The notes below the pieces were generated by a model. It was not told where the DNA came from. It was given only the letters and a program-made list of their open reading frames with translations, and searched no databases. From an uncultured Clostridium sp. (lineage in GTDB: Bacteria; Bacillota; Clostridia; Christensenellales; Pumilibacteraceae): DNA of 11,724 bases. The stretch lies in assembly GCA_900555125.1 (NCBI GenBank), contig USKH01000019.1, positions 1 to 11,724 of the forward strand, written 5' to 3'. Shown here piece after piece: positions 1 to 6,997 of this stretch (position 1 is the first letter of the stretch; each line of letters begins with the position of its first letter). The position numbers and the translations under genes are program-made.

Positions 1-30
1 TTGTTCCGTTTCAACGTGTAAGGAGAATTT

Positions 31-1719
31 ATGGACTACAAATCTGTCGTAGCAAATCTTATAAAAAGCGACGAATTGGACAAAAGCGAGATTTTAGCCG
101 CGCTTGCGCCCACCCAGGACGAAAAAAACGGCGATTTGTGCCTGCCGTGCTTCAAATTCGCGGCAAAACTGCACATGGCTCCGCCCGCAATAGCCGGTAA
201 ACTGAAAGAAAACATGCTGTCCGATCCGCTCATCGACAAAACCGAAGTGGCAGGCGGCCATCTCAATTTTTATTTCAACCGCGAAATAATAGTAAAAAAC
301 GCAATCGGTGCCTTGGTTAATAATAATTTCACGCTTCCGCCGCTTGAAAGCAACGGAAAAACAGTGTGCCTCGACTATTCGTCGATAAACATAGCCAAGC
401 CCTTTCACATAGGTCATCTTCTCACAACGGCAATAGGCGGCTCGCTGTACCGTATGTACAAATACTGCGGCTACAACGCCGTGGGAATAAATCATCTCGG
501 CGATTGGGGTACGCAGTTCGGAAAACTCATAGTTGCTTACAAGAAATGGGGAGACGACGAGGATATCGAAAAGCGTAATATCCGCGCGCTGCTCGACTTG
601 TACGTTCGTTTCCATGCCGAAGTCGAAAAAAATCCCGAACTCGAAGACGAGGGCAGATACTGGTTCAAGCAAATAGAGGACGGCAACGAGGAAGCACTTG
701 CCATTTTCCATAAATTCAAGGACATAACGCTTAAAGAAGTGTCAAAAGTCTACGACCGTCTTGGCATAACCTTCGACAGCTACGCCGGCGAAAGCTTTTA
801 CAACGATAAAATGCAGCCCGTTATCGACGCCTTAAAAGAAAAAGGCTTGCTTACGATAAGCGAAGGCGCGTCGGTGGTCGATCTCGAAAAATACGGCATG
901 CCGCCCTGTCTTATTCTCAAAAAGGACGGAACTTCACTGTATGCCACGCGCGACCTTGCCGCCGCCATATATCGCAAAAAAACTTACGATTTTTATAAAT
1001 GCCTGTACGTTGTCGCCTATCAGCAGAATCTGCATTTCAAACAGGTTTTCAAGGTACTCGAACTCATGGGCTACGACTGGGCGAAAGACTGTGTTCACGT
1101 TCCGTTCGGAATGGTCAGCCTCGAAGGCGCGGGCAGCTTGTCCACCAGAAAGGGCAACGTCGTATTTTTAAGCGACGTGCTGGACAGCGCGGTTAATAAA
1201 TCGCTTGAAATCATCAACGAAAAAAATCCCGATCTCGAAAATAAAGAAAAAACAGCTCGGGACGTGGGCGTAGGCGCGGTCGTGTTCGGCGCGCTCTCGG
1301 GCGGCAGAATAAAAGACATTTCGTTCTCGCTCGACAAAGCGCTGTCTTTCGACGGCGAAACCGGTCCGTACCTCCAGTACACGCATGCAAGATGCTGCTC
1401 GATTGCCGAAAAAGCAAAGGATATCAAGGGCAAAATCGATTATTCGGTGCTGTGCGACGGCGACGCTTTTGCTGTCGTCAAACTTCTCGACGCGTTCTAT
1501 CCAACGGTGCTGAATGCTCTCGATAAGTACGAGCCCAGCATGGTAAGCCGCTATTTGATCGACCTTGCGCAGGCTTTCAATAAATTCTACGTCGGAAGCC
1601 GTATTCTGGGCGAAGCCGACGACGTGGCGTTTACGAGACTTACGCTTGTAAAGGCGGTGGAAGCAACGCTTAAAACCGGACTTAATCTTATCCTTCTCAA
1701 CGCACCCGAAAAAATGTAA
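31..1719 (+). CDS. argS: Arginyl-tRNA synthetase (class I)
   Basis: Cytoplasmic enzyme that charges tRNA-Arg with arginine using ATP. The 562-residue length is normal for the family. Visible order: an N-terminal ArgS additional domain (about residues 1-100); the class I HIGH motif as HIGH at 126-129 (preceded by AKPF); the GDWGTQFGKL segment at about 158-167, very typical of ArgS; the STRKGN form of the second signature loop at 371-376, where many ArgS proteins lack a textbook KMSKS; and a C-terminal all-alpha DALR anticodon-binding domain (about 445-562) with YTHARC at its start and ending in a typical LNAPEKM-like tail. The start is supported by AAGGAGA at 20-26, spaced well from the ATG. 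Two hairpin terminators follow, so it probably ends its transcript. Its promoter is not in the window. No frameshift or missing motif is seen. Confidence 0.97.
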   Translation: MDYKSVVANLIKSDELDKSEILAALAPTQDEKNGDLCLPCFKFAAKLHMAPPAIAGKLKENMLSDPLIDKTEVAGGHLNFYFNREIIVKNAIGALVNNNFTLPPLESNGKTVCLDYSSINIAKPFHIGHLLTTAIGGSLYRMYKYCGYNAVGINHLGDWGTQFGKLIVAYKKWGDDEDIEKRNIRALLDLYVRFHAEVEKNPELEDEGRYWFKQIEDGNEEALAIFHKFKDITLKEVSKVYDRLGITFDSYAGESFYNDKMQPVIDALKEKGLLTISEGASVVDLEKYGMPPCLILKKDGTSLYATRDLAAAIYRKKTYDFYKCLYVVAYQQNLHFKQVFKVLELMGYDWAKDCVHVPFGMVSLEGAGSLSTRKGNVVFLSDVLDSAVNKSLEIINEKNPDLENKEKTARDVGVGAVVFGALSGGRIKDISFSLDKALSFDGETGPYLQYTHARCCSIAEKAKDIKGKIDYSVLCDGDAFAVVKLLDAFYPTVLNALDKYEPSMVSRYLIDLAQAFNKFYVGSRILGEADDVAFTRLTLVKAVEATLKTGLNLILLNAPEKM

Positions 1720-1735
1720 ACGACAAAAAGTATTC

Positions 1736-1767
1736 AAAAAGCCGAGGTTTGTTCCCTCGGCTTTTTT
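1736..1767 (+). terminator. Rho-independent terminator of argS
   Basis: A perfect 7-bp GC-rich stem, GCCGAGG (1741-1747) with CCTCGGC (1755-1761), has a 7-nt loop. It is preceded by five A and followed by six T. It lies 17 nt after the argS stop codon, as expected for a terminator of that transcript. Confidence 0.92.
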
Positions 1768-1773
1768 GCAACG

Positions 1774-1808
1774 AAAAACCGCTCCCGAAAACGAGAGCGG
1801 CTTTTTTT
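1774..1808. terminator. Second hairpin terminator, probably for the minus-strand pseudogene
   Basis: CCGCTC (1779-1784) pairs with GAGCGG (1795-1800) around a 10-nt loop. Seven T follow on the plus strand, and five A precede it, giving a T run on the minus strand. It can therefore stop transcription from both sides. On the minus strand it lies about 20 nt beyond the stop codon of the lipoprotein remnant at 1828-2006, so it was probably the terminator of that gene when it was intact and backs up the argS terminator on the other strand. Confidence 0.75.
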
Positions 1809-1827
1809 GTTTAATTGCTGTTTTTGC

Positions 1828-2006
1828 TTAATTGTCAAGTTTTTGCCACACGGCGTACAGCGTGGTGCCGAGAGGTACGGCTATCTTTTTGTCGGACTTC
1901 GATTTGACGTAGTAATAGCGGTTTTCCAATATGCCGTCGTCGTTCGGTTCGAGCTTGGCAAAAAGTTCGGTAAAGTCTGCCTTCGTTGCGCCTTTCGTCG
2001 TGCTCC
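1828..2006 (-). pseudogene. Remnant of a lipoprotein gene (C-terminal Flg_new repeat only), internal deletion
   Basis: Read on the minus strand this holds 58 open codons from STTKGATKADFT to AVWQKLDN followed by TAA. By my hand alignment 43 of the 58 residues match, without gaps, the C-terminal region (residues 305-362) of the lipoprotein at 7083-8195. The match continues on the other side of GCTCC (2002-2006) into the non-coding leader of that same gene: Shine-Dalgarno AAGGAGC, the AT-rich spacer and the promoter. Signal peptide, lipobox, all LRRs and the start codon are missing. Relative to the intact relative, the lost piece corresponds to 7286-8207, 922 bp. An in-frame TAA lies five codons before the first remnant codon (AGC), and no ATG, GTG or TTG stands at a proper distance after the Shine-Dalgarno site, so it should not be translated. 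The surviving frame has no stop, which suggests a recent loss. Confidence 0.85.
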
Positions 2007-2025
2007 TTAAAAAATATTAACTATT

Positions 2026-2054
2026 ATAATAACGCATAAATGTCACAATGTCAA
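2026..2054 (-). promoter_or_regulatory. Sigma-A promoter left in front of the lipoprotein pseudogene
   Basis: On the minus strand: -35 TTGACA (2049-2054), a 17-nt spacer, and -10 TATTAT (2026-2031). It aligns base for base in layout with the promoter of the intact lipoprotein operon (8227-8255), with the same spacer length and a nearly identical stretch from the -10 to the Shine-Dalgarno site. The exact -35 match suggests that the promoter may still be active although the gene behind it is destroyed. Confidence 0.75.
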
Positions 2055-2164
2055 TACAAAGCGTTAATTTATAAAAAAAATTTCTCGTTTTGACAATACG
2101 TCTGTATTTTATTTCCTCTTTACTAAAAAAGCATAAAGATTGCGTTCCGCGACAGAATAGTGTC

Positions 2165-2193
2165 TTTTCTTTCGATTATAAATGTGCTAAAAT
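2165..2193 (+). promoter_or_regulatory. Possible extended -10 promoter for the oxidoreductase operon
   Basis: TGCTAAAAT (2185-2193) is an extended -10 element (TGn plus TAAAAT). At 17-nt spacing the -35 would be TTTTCT, which is poor; extended -10 promoters often tolerate that. It would start transcription near 2200 and give a leader of roughly 165 nt before the dehydrogenase gene. A second TAAAAT at 2318-2323, closer to the gene, has no good -35 partner but cannot be excluded. Confidence 0.4.
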
Positions 2194-2224
2194 ATAGTCA
2201 TGCGACAAAATAGCATGCGTTCGG

Positions 2225-2268
2225 CGTTCCGTTTGCACGAAAAAAGCGTCCGTGGACACAAACGAACG
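2225..2268. other. Imperfect stem-loop in the oxidoreductase leader
   Basis: CGTTC-c-GTTTG (2225-2235, one bulged C) can pair with CAAACGAACG (2259-2268). Inside it CACG (2236-2239) can pair with CGTG (2251-2254). Five T follow shortly after (2274-2278), so the shape is attenuator-like, but the stem is interrupted and the T run is not immediately adjacent. I know of no RNA family that it matches. Confidence 0.35.
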
Positions 2269-2339
2269 GCAGGTTTTTGAGCTATGCTTTCTTGTCGTGA
2301 GTCCAACGTCTTGGTGTTAAAATGTAAACGAGACGATAA

Positions 2340-2360
2340 CGTCGATTTTTCGACGGGGAG
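2340..2360 (+). promoter_or_regulatory. Hairpin abutting the Shine-Dalgarno site of the dehydrogenase gene
   Basis: CGTCGA (2340-2345) and TCGACG (2350-2355) form a perfect 6-bp stem with a TTTT loop. The last G of the stem is the first base of the Shine-Dalgarno GGGGAG (2355-2360), which sits 6 nt before the ATG at 2367. Such placement could tune ribosome access. The Shine-Dalgarno site also fixes the start codon of the gene. Confidence 0.4.
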
Positions 2361-2366
2361 AAAAAG

Positions 2367-3380
2367 ATGATTAACAAAAAAATAGTATTCACAAAGCCGA
2401 ATGTTGCGGAAGTTTTAACCGAAGAGATGCGTGACCCCGGCGATAACGAAGTGCTTGTGCGCCTCGCTCGTTCCGCGATAAGCAGCGGCACGGAGCGCGC
2501 CAATCTGTCCGGAAACCCTTACGTTACGTGGTTCGACACGAGCGGAATAGCCAGGTTTCCGCGAATTACGGGGTACAGCTCGGCCGGCATAGTGGAAAAG
2601 GCGGGCAAAAACGTGCGCTCGGTTGTTCCCGGCGACAGAGTGGCAAACTATTGGAGCGTTCACGCCAAATACAACGTTCTGCCCGAAAAAAACGTGGTAA
2701 AAATTCCCGATAATGTGAGTTTTGCGGACGGTGCGCTTCTTCACATATCCACGTTCCCGATGGCGGCGATAAGAAAATGTCGTCTGGAAATAGGCGAAAG
2801 CGCGTTGGTTATGGGACAGGGAGTGCTGGGAATGATAGCGGTAAAGCTGCTGCGGGCCGCGGGAGCTGTTCCGATAATCGCCGTCGATCCGATTGCCGAA
2901 AAACGCGAACAGGCACTTAAAATAGGAGCAGACTATGCGTTCGACCCGAACGACGAACATTTTGCCGAAAATGTAAAGAAATTAACCGGCGGCGGAGCGA
3001 ACGTAGCTATAGAAGTAACCGGCGTGGGTGCTGCGCTCAATCAGTGTCTCGACTGTATGGCACGGCTGGGAAGAGTTGCTCTGCTCGGTTGTACGCGTTC
3101 GTCCGATTTTAACGTTGACTATTATCACAAGGTGCACGGTCCGGGTATTACGCTTATCGGGGCACACACCAACGCCCGCCCGGGAAGCGACAGTTATCCC
3201 GGCTACTGGACGACGCGCGACGATATGGCGGCAGCATCAAGGCTTATTGCGCAGGGAAGATTGTCGCTTGCCGATATGATAGGAGAAGTGCATTCGCCCG
3301 AAGAGGCACCAGCCGTGTACGACAGGCTGCTTAAAGAAAAGAGTTTCCCGCTCGTGCAGTTCGATTGGGATAGAATTTAA
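2367..3380 (+). CDS. MDR-superfamily dehydrogenase lacking the usual zinc ligands
   Basis: A 337-residue medium-chain dehydrogenase/reductase with a GroES-like N-terminal half (about 1-125) and a Rossmann half (about 140-290). The cofactor loop is GQGVLG at 150-155; D174 at the end of the next strand suggests NAD(H) over NADP(H). In zinc MDR enzymes the first catalytic cysteine and the GHE motif sit where this protein has ISSGTER (38-44) and GYSSAG (69-74), so both ligand sets are absent, as is the four-cysteine structural zinc lobe. The ISSGTER segment recalls the MDR half of bi-domain oxidoreductases, in which an MDR domain is fused to a Gfo/Idh domain; the next gene encodes just such a Gfo/Idh protein. 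The pair is therefore probably a split version acting on one sugar-like substrate. Substrate unknown. Its start has Shine-Dalgarno GGGGAG 6 nt upstream. Confidence 0.85.
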   Translation: MINKKIVFTKPNVAEVLTEEMRDPGDNEVLVRLARSAISSGTERANLSGNPYVTWFDTSGIARFPRITGYSSAGIVEKAGKNVRSVVPGDRVANYWSVHAKYNVLPEKNVVKIPDNVSFADGALLHISTFPMAAIRKCRLEIGESALVMGQGVLGMIAVKLLRAAGAVPIIAVDPIAEKREQALKIGADYAFDPNDEHFAENVKKLTGGGANVAIEVTGVGAALNQCLDCMARLGRVALLGCTRSSDFNVDYYHKVHGPGITLIGAHTNARPGSDSYPGYWTTRDDMAAASRLIAQGRLSLADMIGEVHSPEEAPAVYDRLLKEKSFPLVQFDWDRI

Positions 3381-3395
3381 TATAAGGAGATTATA

Positions 3396-4418
3396 ATGAA
3401 ACCGATAAAAGTAGTGATGGTGGGCAACGGTCATGACCATTCCGCCGCAAATTTCAGAGCAATGAAGCATCACCCCGAGGCGTTTGACGTTCTGGGCGTG
3501 TGCGACCTTATTCCCGGCAAAAACGAAGAAACTTACATGGGAGCAAAGAGATTTACGCTTGAAGAAGCGCTTGCGCTGCCCGATCTCGACGCGGTTGTTA
3601 TCGAATCGGGAAAGGACAGCGAGGTGTATTACGGACAAAAATTTGCCGAGAAAGGCATTCCGATTTTTCTCGATAAGCCCGGCAGCAGCAACGTCGAAGA
3701 ATATAACAAACTGCTGGATATCGTCGAAGAGAAAAAGCTTCCGTTCGGACTGGGATATGTCTACCGCTTCAATCCCATGGTAAAAAACGCGCTCGAACTT
3801 AAAAATTCGGGCGAACTGGGCGAAGTGTATTCGGTGGAGGCACACATGAGCGTTTTCCACGATCGGAACAAACGCCGCTGGCTTAAAACTTTCAAAGGCG
3901 GAATGATGTTCTATCTCGGCTGTCATATAATAGACGTCGCATGTTTGTTTATGGGTTTTCCCGATGAAGTTATCCCGCTGTCTACCTCCACCGGCAACGA
4001 CGGCATAGACTGTGAGGATTTCGGTTGCGCAATACTTAAATATAACAACGGTTCGGCTTATATCCGCACATGCGCAAGCGAAGTGAACGGCTTTGCCCGC
4101 CGCAGCATTACGGTAACGGGAACAAAAGGTACCGTGCAGATTCATCCCACCGAACGGCATATCGTAAACGACGATACCGCGCTCGACCTTGTTTCCGAAG
4201 CGCACGTAACTCTTCTTAAAGACAAGCCCAATCCCTGGGGAATGGACAGCGGCACGGAGTACAAATCGGAGCCGTTTAATCGCTATGCGCCCATGCTATT
4301 GCAGTTTGCCGCGCAGGTAAGGGGAGAAGAAGGTTACGTTATGCCGCTTTGTTACGAGAGAAAACTTATGAAAACGCTCGCGCTTGCTTGCGGAGCGGAC
4401 AACGAAATGAAAAGATAG
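3396..4418 (+). CDS. Gfo/Idh/MocA-family oxidoreductase
   Basis: A 340-residue NAD(P)-dependent oxidoreductase of the glucose-fructose oxidoreductase / inositol dehydrogenase / MocA family. The N-terminal Rossmann loop is VGNGHD (9-14); the family EKP motif appears as DKP (93-95), with K94 the expected catalytic lysine; the active-site stretch KGGMMFYLGCHIID (167-180) keeps H177 and D180 but has Tyr (173) where many members have Asp. The C-terminal half is the usual alpha/beta substrate and oligomer domain. It starts 15 nt after the dehydrogenase gene with Shine-Dalgarno AAGGAG (3383-3388), so the two are one operon, and it ends before the terminator at 4451-4483. The substrate is probably a sugar, polyol or amino-sugar derivative, but nothing in the sequence decides which. 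Confidence 0.88.
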   Translation: MKPIKVVMVGNGHDHSAANFRAMKHHPEAFDVLGVCDLIPGKNEETYMGAKRFTLEEALALPDLDAVVIESGKDSEVYYGQKFAEKGIPIFLDKPGSSNVEEYNKLLDIVEEKKLPFGLGYVYRFNPMVKNALELKNSGELGEVYSVEAHMSVFHDRNKRRWLKTFKGGMMFYLGCHIIDVACLFMGFPDEVIPLSTSTGNDGIDCEDFGCAILKYNNGSAYIRTCASEVNGFARRSITVTGTKGTVQIHPTERHIVNDDTALDLVSEAHVTLLKDKPNPWGMDSGTEYKSEPFNRYAPMLLQFAAQVRGEEGYVMPLCYERKLMKTLALACGADNEMKR

Positions 4419-4450
4419 ATTGTCTCATCCGTCATAAAAGACGATAAACT

Positions 4451-4483
4451 AAAAGCCGTTCCTTGAAAAAGAGCGGCTTTTTT
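4451..4483. terminator. Bidirectional terminator between convergent operons
   Basis: AAAAGCCGTTC (4451-4461) pairs over 11 bp, with one G-T wobble, with GAGCGGCTTTT (4471-4481) around a 9-nt loop. Six T close the plus-strand side and four A open it, so the minus strand also gets a T tract. It serves the oxidoreductase operon from the left and the exported-protein operon from the right. Confidence 0.9.
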
Positions 4484-4528
4484 AAATAATTTACTTCTAA
4501 AGGAGAATGCGCTTACAAGAGCGGCGGG

Positions 4529-5647
4529 TTATAGTTTTTTCCACACGGTGTATAAAGTAGAGCCGAACGGGATAGTCTGTTCGTTGTCGGAACCGGCAAC
4601 TTTTCCCGCAAAGACGAAGCTTGAAGTGTTGTCGCTGAAAACGGTTTTCAGTTTGATTTTAGTAAAGTCGGGCGTTGTTTTCCCTTCATTGGCAGCCCAT
4701 CCCAAAAACTCGTATCCGTCGCGGTACGGCGAGCTGACCGAATAACCGTCGTATGGAATGGAATAATAAGTGTACGTTTTTCCGAATTTTGTATACTCGT
4801 TTATTTCAGCCGGAACCGAATAGACGTATTTTTCGCCGTTGTCGTTTTCTTTAAGTTCGCAGCCGTAAAAAATCGAACTGTAGCCGTTGGTGGAAGTCCA
4901 ACACGCTTCTTTGACATCGGAAACTATCCACGGATTGTTAAAATACCAGGAGTCCGGCGTTTCCTTGAAAGCGGCATAAATAGTTGTTGCTTTGAAAGAG
5001 TTGAATTGCGGGACAATACTGTCGTCCACAATAACGCAGCCAATACCGCCATAGGCGCCGTCTATTGTTGTTTTGGTTAGAGCTTCGCTTTCCAGTTTCG
5101 TGTTTGACGGAATGACAACCGAAAGATTAAAACACGCCGCAAAAGCATACTCGTATATATATTCGAGACAATCGGGCAAAACGATGTGGCGAAGTTTTGC
5201 GCAACCCGAAAACGCTCCTGTTCCTATTGCTGTTGTCGTTTTCGGAATGTTTACCTCTTCCAGCTTGGCACAATTGGAAAACAAACCGATGGGGATTGTT
5301 GCAAGTCCGTCCGGAAGAACTGCCGTTTTCAGCGCGGCGCAATTTTCAAATGCGTCGGCGCCGATGGACGTTACGCTTTCCGGGACGACAACCGACGACA
5401 GAGTTTTGCATCCTTTAAAGGCTTTTTTGGATATTTTTGTAACCGGCAACCCGTCTATTTTGTCAGGAATAGTAAGGTCGCTTTTTATTGTCTTTGCGTC
5501 ATAGCCGGTTATTGCAATCGTGTCGCTTTCTTCGTCAATTTCGTATGTAAGATAGGGATATTTGTCTGTTTGCTCGGTGTTATTCGTGCAGGCGAAAAGA
5601 GAAAAGCACAGTATAGCGGCAAGAAAAACGGTAAGTAGTTTTTTCAT
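4529..5647 (-). CDS. BspA-like LRR lipoprotein with C-terminal Flg_new repeat (second lipoprotein of the operon)
   Basis: A 372-residue surface lipoprotein. The signal peptide has a KK start, a hydrophobic core and lipobox LFAC, giving lipidated Cys20. Residues about 60-180 hold five leucine-rich repeats of the BspA (LRR_5) type, of the form AF..C..L..V.LP....I...AF; their cysteines C80, C103, C126, C149 and C172 are spaced by exactly 23 residues. The C-terminus (about 305-369) is a Listeria-Bacteroides (Flg_new) repeat with GYEFLGWA and GSTLYTVW. It shares this plan, including the FYGC..Y..S.P linker, with the gene at 7083-8195 but is well diverged. Such proteins usually bind host or bacterial surface partners; the ligand is unknown. 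Its Shine-Dalgarno site lies inside the end of the upstream gene, so translation is probably coupled. Last gene of the operon, followed by the terminator at 4451-4483. Confidence 0.88.
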   Translation of the reverse strand: MKKLLTVFLAAILCFSLFACTNNTEQTDKYPYLTYEIDEESDTIAITGYDAKTIKSDLTIPDKIDGLPVTKISKKAFKGCKTLSSVVVPESVTSIGADAFENCAALKTAVLPDGLATIPIGLFSNCAKLEEVNIPKTTTAIGTGAFSGCAKLRHIVLPDCLEYIYEYAFAACFNLSVVIPSNTKLESEALTKTTIDGAYGGIGCVIVDDSIVPQFNSFKATTIYAAFKETPDSWYFNNPWIVSDVKEACWTSTNGYSSIFYGCELKENDNGEKYVYSVPAEINEYTKFGKTYTYYSIPYDGYSVSSPYRDGYEFLGWAANEGKTTPDFTKIKLKTVFSDNTSSFVFAGKVAGSDNEQTIPFGSTLYTVWKKL

Positions 5648-5653
5648 TTTCGA

Positions 5654-6988
5654 TCAGTCCTCCTCTAAAACAGGTTCCCATAAAGTAAGCCATTGCACCG
5701 GTTCTTTTTCTTCATATGCGGCTGCAAGCATGTTAATCTCAATCCAGCCGTCTTCGCCCATGGAAATCGGCTTGTAATTAACTGCCGCGCGCCCCAACCA
5801 ATTGTCGTATTTTGCCATGCTTTTGTTTTGCAGAAAGTCTTTTATCATTACTCCTATGTTTATTGGTTGAATGGGACTTATGTCTGCCGAAAGGAAATTT
5901 GACGGGTTATACCAAATGGAATATATATCTTCAAGGTTGACAATCGGTTCCAAAGGAATACTATTGGCATTGTGTATAAAGTAATCAAACGATTGACCGT
6001 AAGCGTCGCGCAGGTCGTTCATGTCCGACAAAAAATCTCGTGACGGAGGAACGTTGCCGGTATTGGCAAGGCAAAATGCGGCTACTTTGCCGACAAAGAT
6101 AGGATTGTCAAGCAGTTCGTTGAGAGAATATTCGGTGTAAGAAACGCCCGTTTCATCGTATTCGCCCAATAATTGATATTTTGACGCGGGCGTAGGAGTT
6201 TGCGCATAAATAAAAGCTTGTTGATTGTTGTAAAGCGCTTCATAAATATCTTTTTTGCGTGTAAGGCGTTGATTGTTCTCATCGCGTAAATCGAATTTAT
6301 GGCGTAAGAAATTGAGCATGTATTGCAAAAAGATGTTGCTGTTTACGTCCATATAAAATGTGTATTCGCTTGCGGATCCGATTTTTTGCGAAATGCCGAG
6401 TGCAAGTAAAGACATAAGGTCAAGGCTGACGTGGACGTCAACGTAGTTAAAAAACGAAGAAACGGCATTGTTGGGATTAAGCGAATCGCCGGTTTGATAC
6501 AGCATTGACTCTTCCGTATTGGCAACAAGCATGATTTTACAGTTGTTTGCTTTCAGCGCGGAAAACATTTGTTTTAAATTTTGACAAAAGGTTTCAATCG
6601 CAGCTAAATAAGAGTCGTTGGTTTCCCCTTGTCCGAGATTCATCAGGTTTGTTTGCAACTCAAAAATTATGTATGCGTTTTGTATTCCGGAGTAGCTTAA
6701 AGTGCTTACATAGTTGTCGAAGTCTTCCATAAATACTTCTAAGTTATTGCGGACGAGCATTTTGTGGTAGTTTGCCAAAGGGATACCGATAGCGCTCATT
6801 TGCATGCTTATTATGCTGTCGATATAGCCTGTGTCGCTGTAGTAATATACCTGTCTTTGAGCTGCCGTGGCGGTGCCTTCGTCGGCATTTGCTCGCGTTG
6901 CGGCAAAAGTCGGACACATACATGTCAAAGCAAGGATGAGAGAGAGTGCGGTTACGATAAGTGCGTTCTTTTTTCTTGAGAATGTCAT
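5654..6988 (-). CDS. Secreted protein of unknown function
   Basis: I do not recognise this 444-residue protein. It begins with a clear Sec signal peptide: FSRKKN charged start, hydrophobic core at about 9-24, and a probable cleavage site PTFA-AT after residue 29. Cys23 and Cys25 lie in the signal region without a lipobox, so it should be released rather than lipidated. No further membrane helix is evident. The stretch 103-157 (AYIIFELQTN, ETND, then KIMLVANTEE) has a strand-loop-helix-strand rhythm loosely like the GxND block of SGNH hydrolases, but no N-terminal GDS and no C-terminal DxxH are present. The 3' end is rich in acidic residues and Trp. The start is chosen at 6988 because of AGGAGG at 6998-7003 and the signal peptide; an open frame continues to 7240 but runs into the upstream gene. 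The base composition is visibly more AT-rich than argS. It sits between two similar lipoproteins. Confidence 0.85.
   Translation of the reverse strand: MTFSRKKNALIVTALSLILALTCMCPTFAATRANADEGTATAAQRQVYYYSDTGYIDSIISMQMSAIGIPLANYHKMLVRNNLEVFMEDFDNYVSTLSYSGIQNAYIIFELQTNLMNLGQGETNDSYLAAIETFCQNLKQMFSALKANNCKIMLVANTEESMLYQTGDSLNPNNAVSSFFNYVDVHVSLDLMSLLALGISQKIGSASEYTFYMDVNSNIFLQYMLNFLRHKFDLRDENNQRLTRKKDIYEALYNNQQAFIYAQTPTPASKYQLLGEYDETGVSYTEYSLNELLDNPIFVGKVAAFCLANTGNVPPSRDFLSDMNDLRDAYGQSFDYFIHNANSIPLEPIVNLEDIYSIWYNPSNFLSADISPIQPINIGVMIKDFLQNKSMAKYDNWLGRAAVNYKPISMGEDGWIEINMLAAAYEEKEPVQWLTLWEPVLEED
5659..5664 (-). promoter_or_regulatory. Shine-Dalgarno of the second lipoprotein, inside the upstream gene
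   Basis: AGGAGG on the minus strand lies just before the TGA stop (5654-5656) of the secreted-protein gene and 11 nt before the ATG at 5645-5647. Ribosomes ending the first gene therefore sit on the start region of the next, which indicates translational coupling. Confidence 0.8.
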
Positions 6989-6997
6989 GATTACATT

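Larger units (their letters stand above)
2055..2366. other. Intergenic region and leader of the oxidoreductase operon
   Basis: No convincing gene lies in these 312 bases. The first part (about 2055-2160) is very AT-rich. The second part probably holds the promoter and a long 5' leader of the oxidoreductase operon, with two hairpins described separately. Direct repeats CATGCG at 2199-2204 and 2214-2219 sit around the predicted transcription start and could be an operator, but this rests on a 6-bp match only. Confidence 0.5.

Noticed and set aside
94..711. A 205-codon minus-strand open frame opposite the start of argS.
   Set aside because: It covers the antisense of the ArgS HIGH region and has no domain of its own.
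1168..1737. A 189-codon minus-strand open frame opposite the end of argS.
   Set aside because: Antisense to well-conserved ArgS coding sequence, and it overlaps the argS terminator.
1807..2010. Plus-strand open frame of 67 codons that resembles a second one at 7038-7313, looking like a small conserved protein family.
   Set aside because: Both are antisense shadows of the same C-terminal lipoprotein repeat (pseudogene and intact gene). Their similarity comes from the real minus-strand homology, and neither has a ribosome binding site.
2088..2093. Plus-strand TTGACA as a -35 box for the oxidoreductase operon.
   Set aside because: No -10-like sequence is found at 16-18 nt spacing.
3237..4205. 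A 322-codon minus-strand open frame opposite the Gfo/Idh gene.
   Set aside because: It lies fully antisense to a gene with clear family motifs, shows no recognisable domain, and reflects the codon bias of the plus-strand gene.
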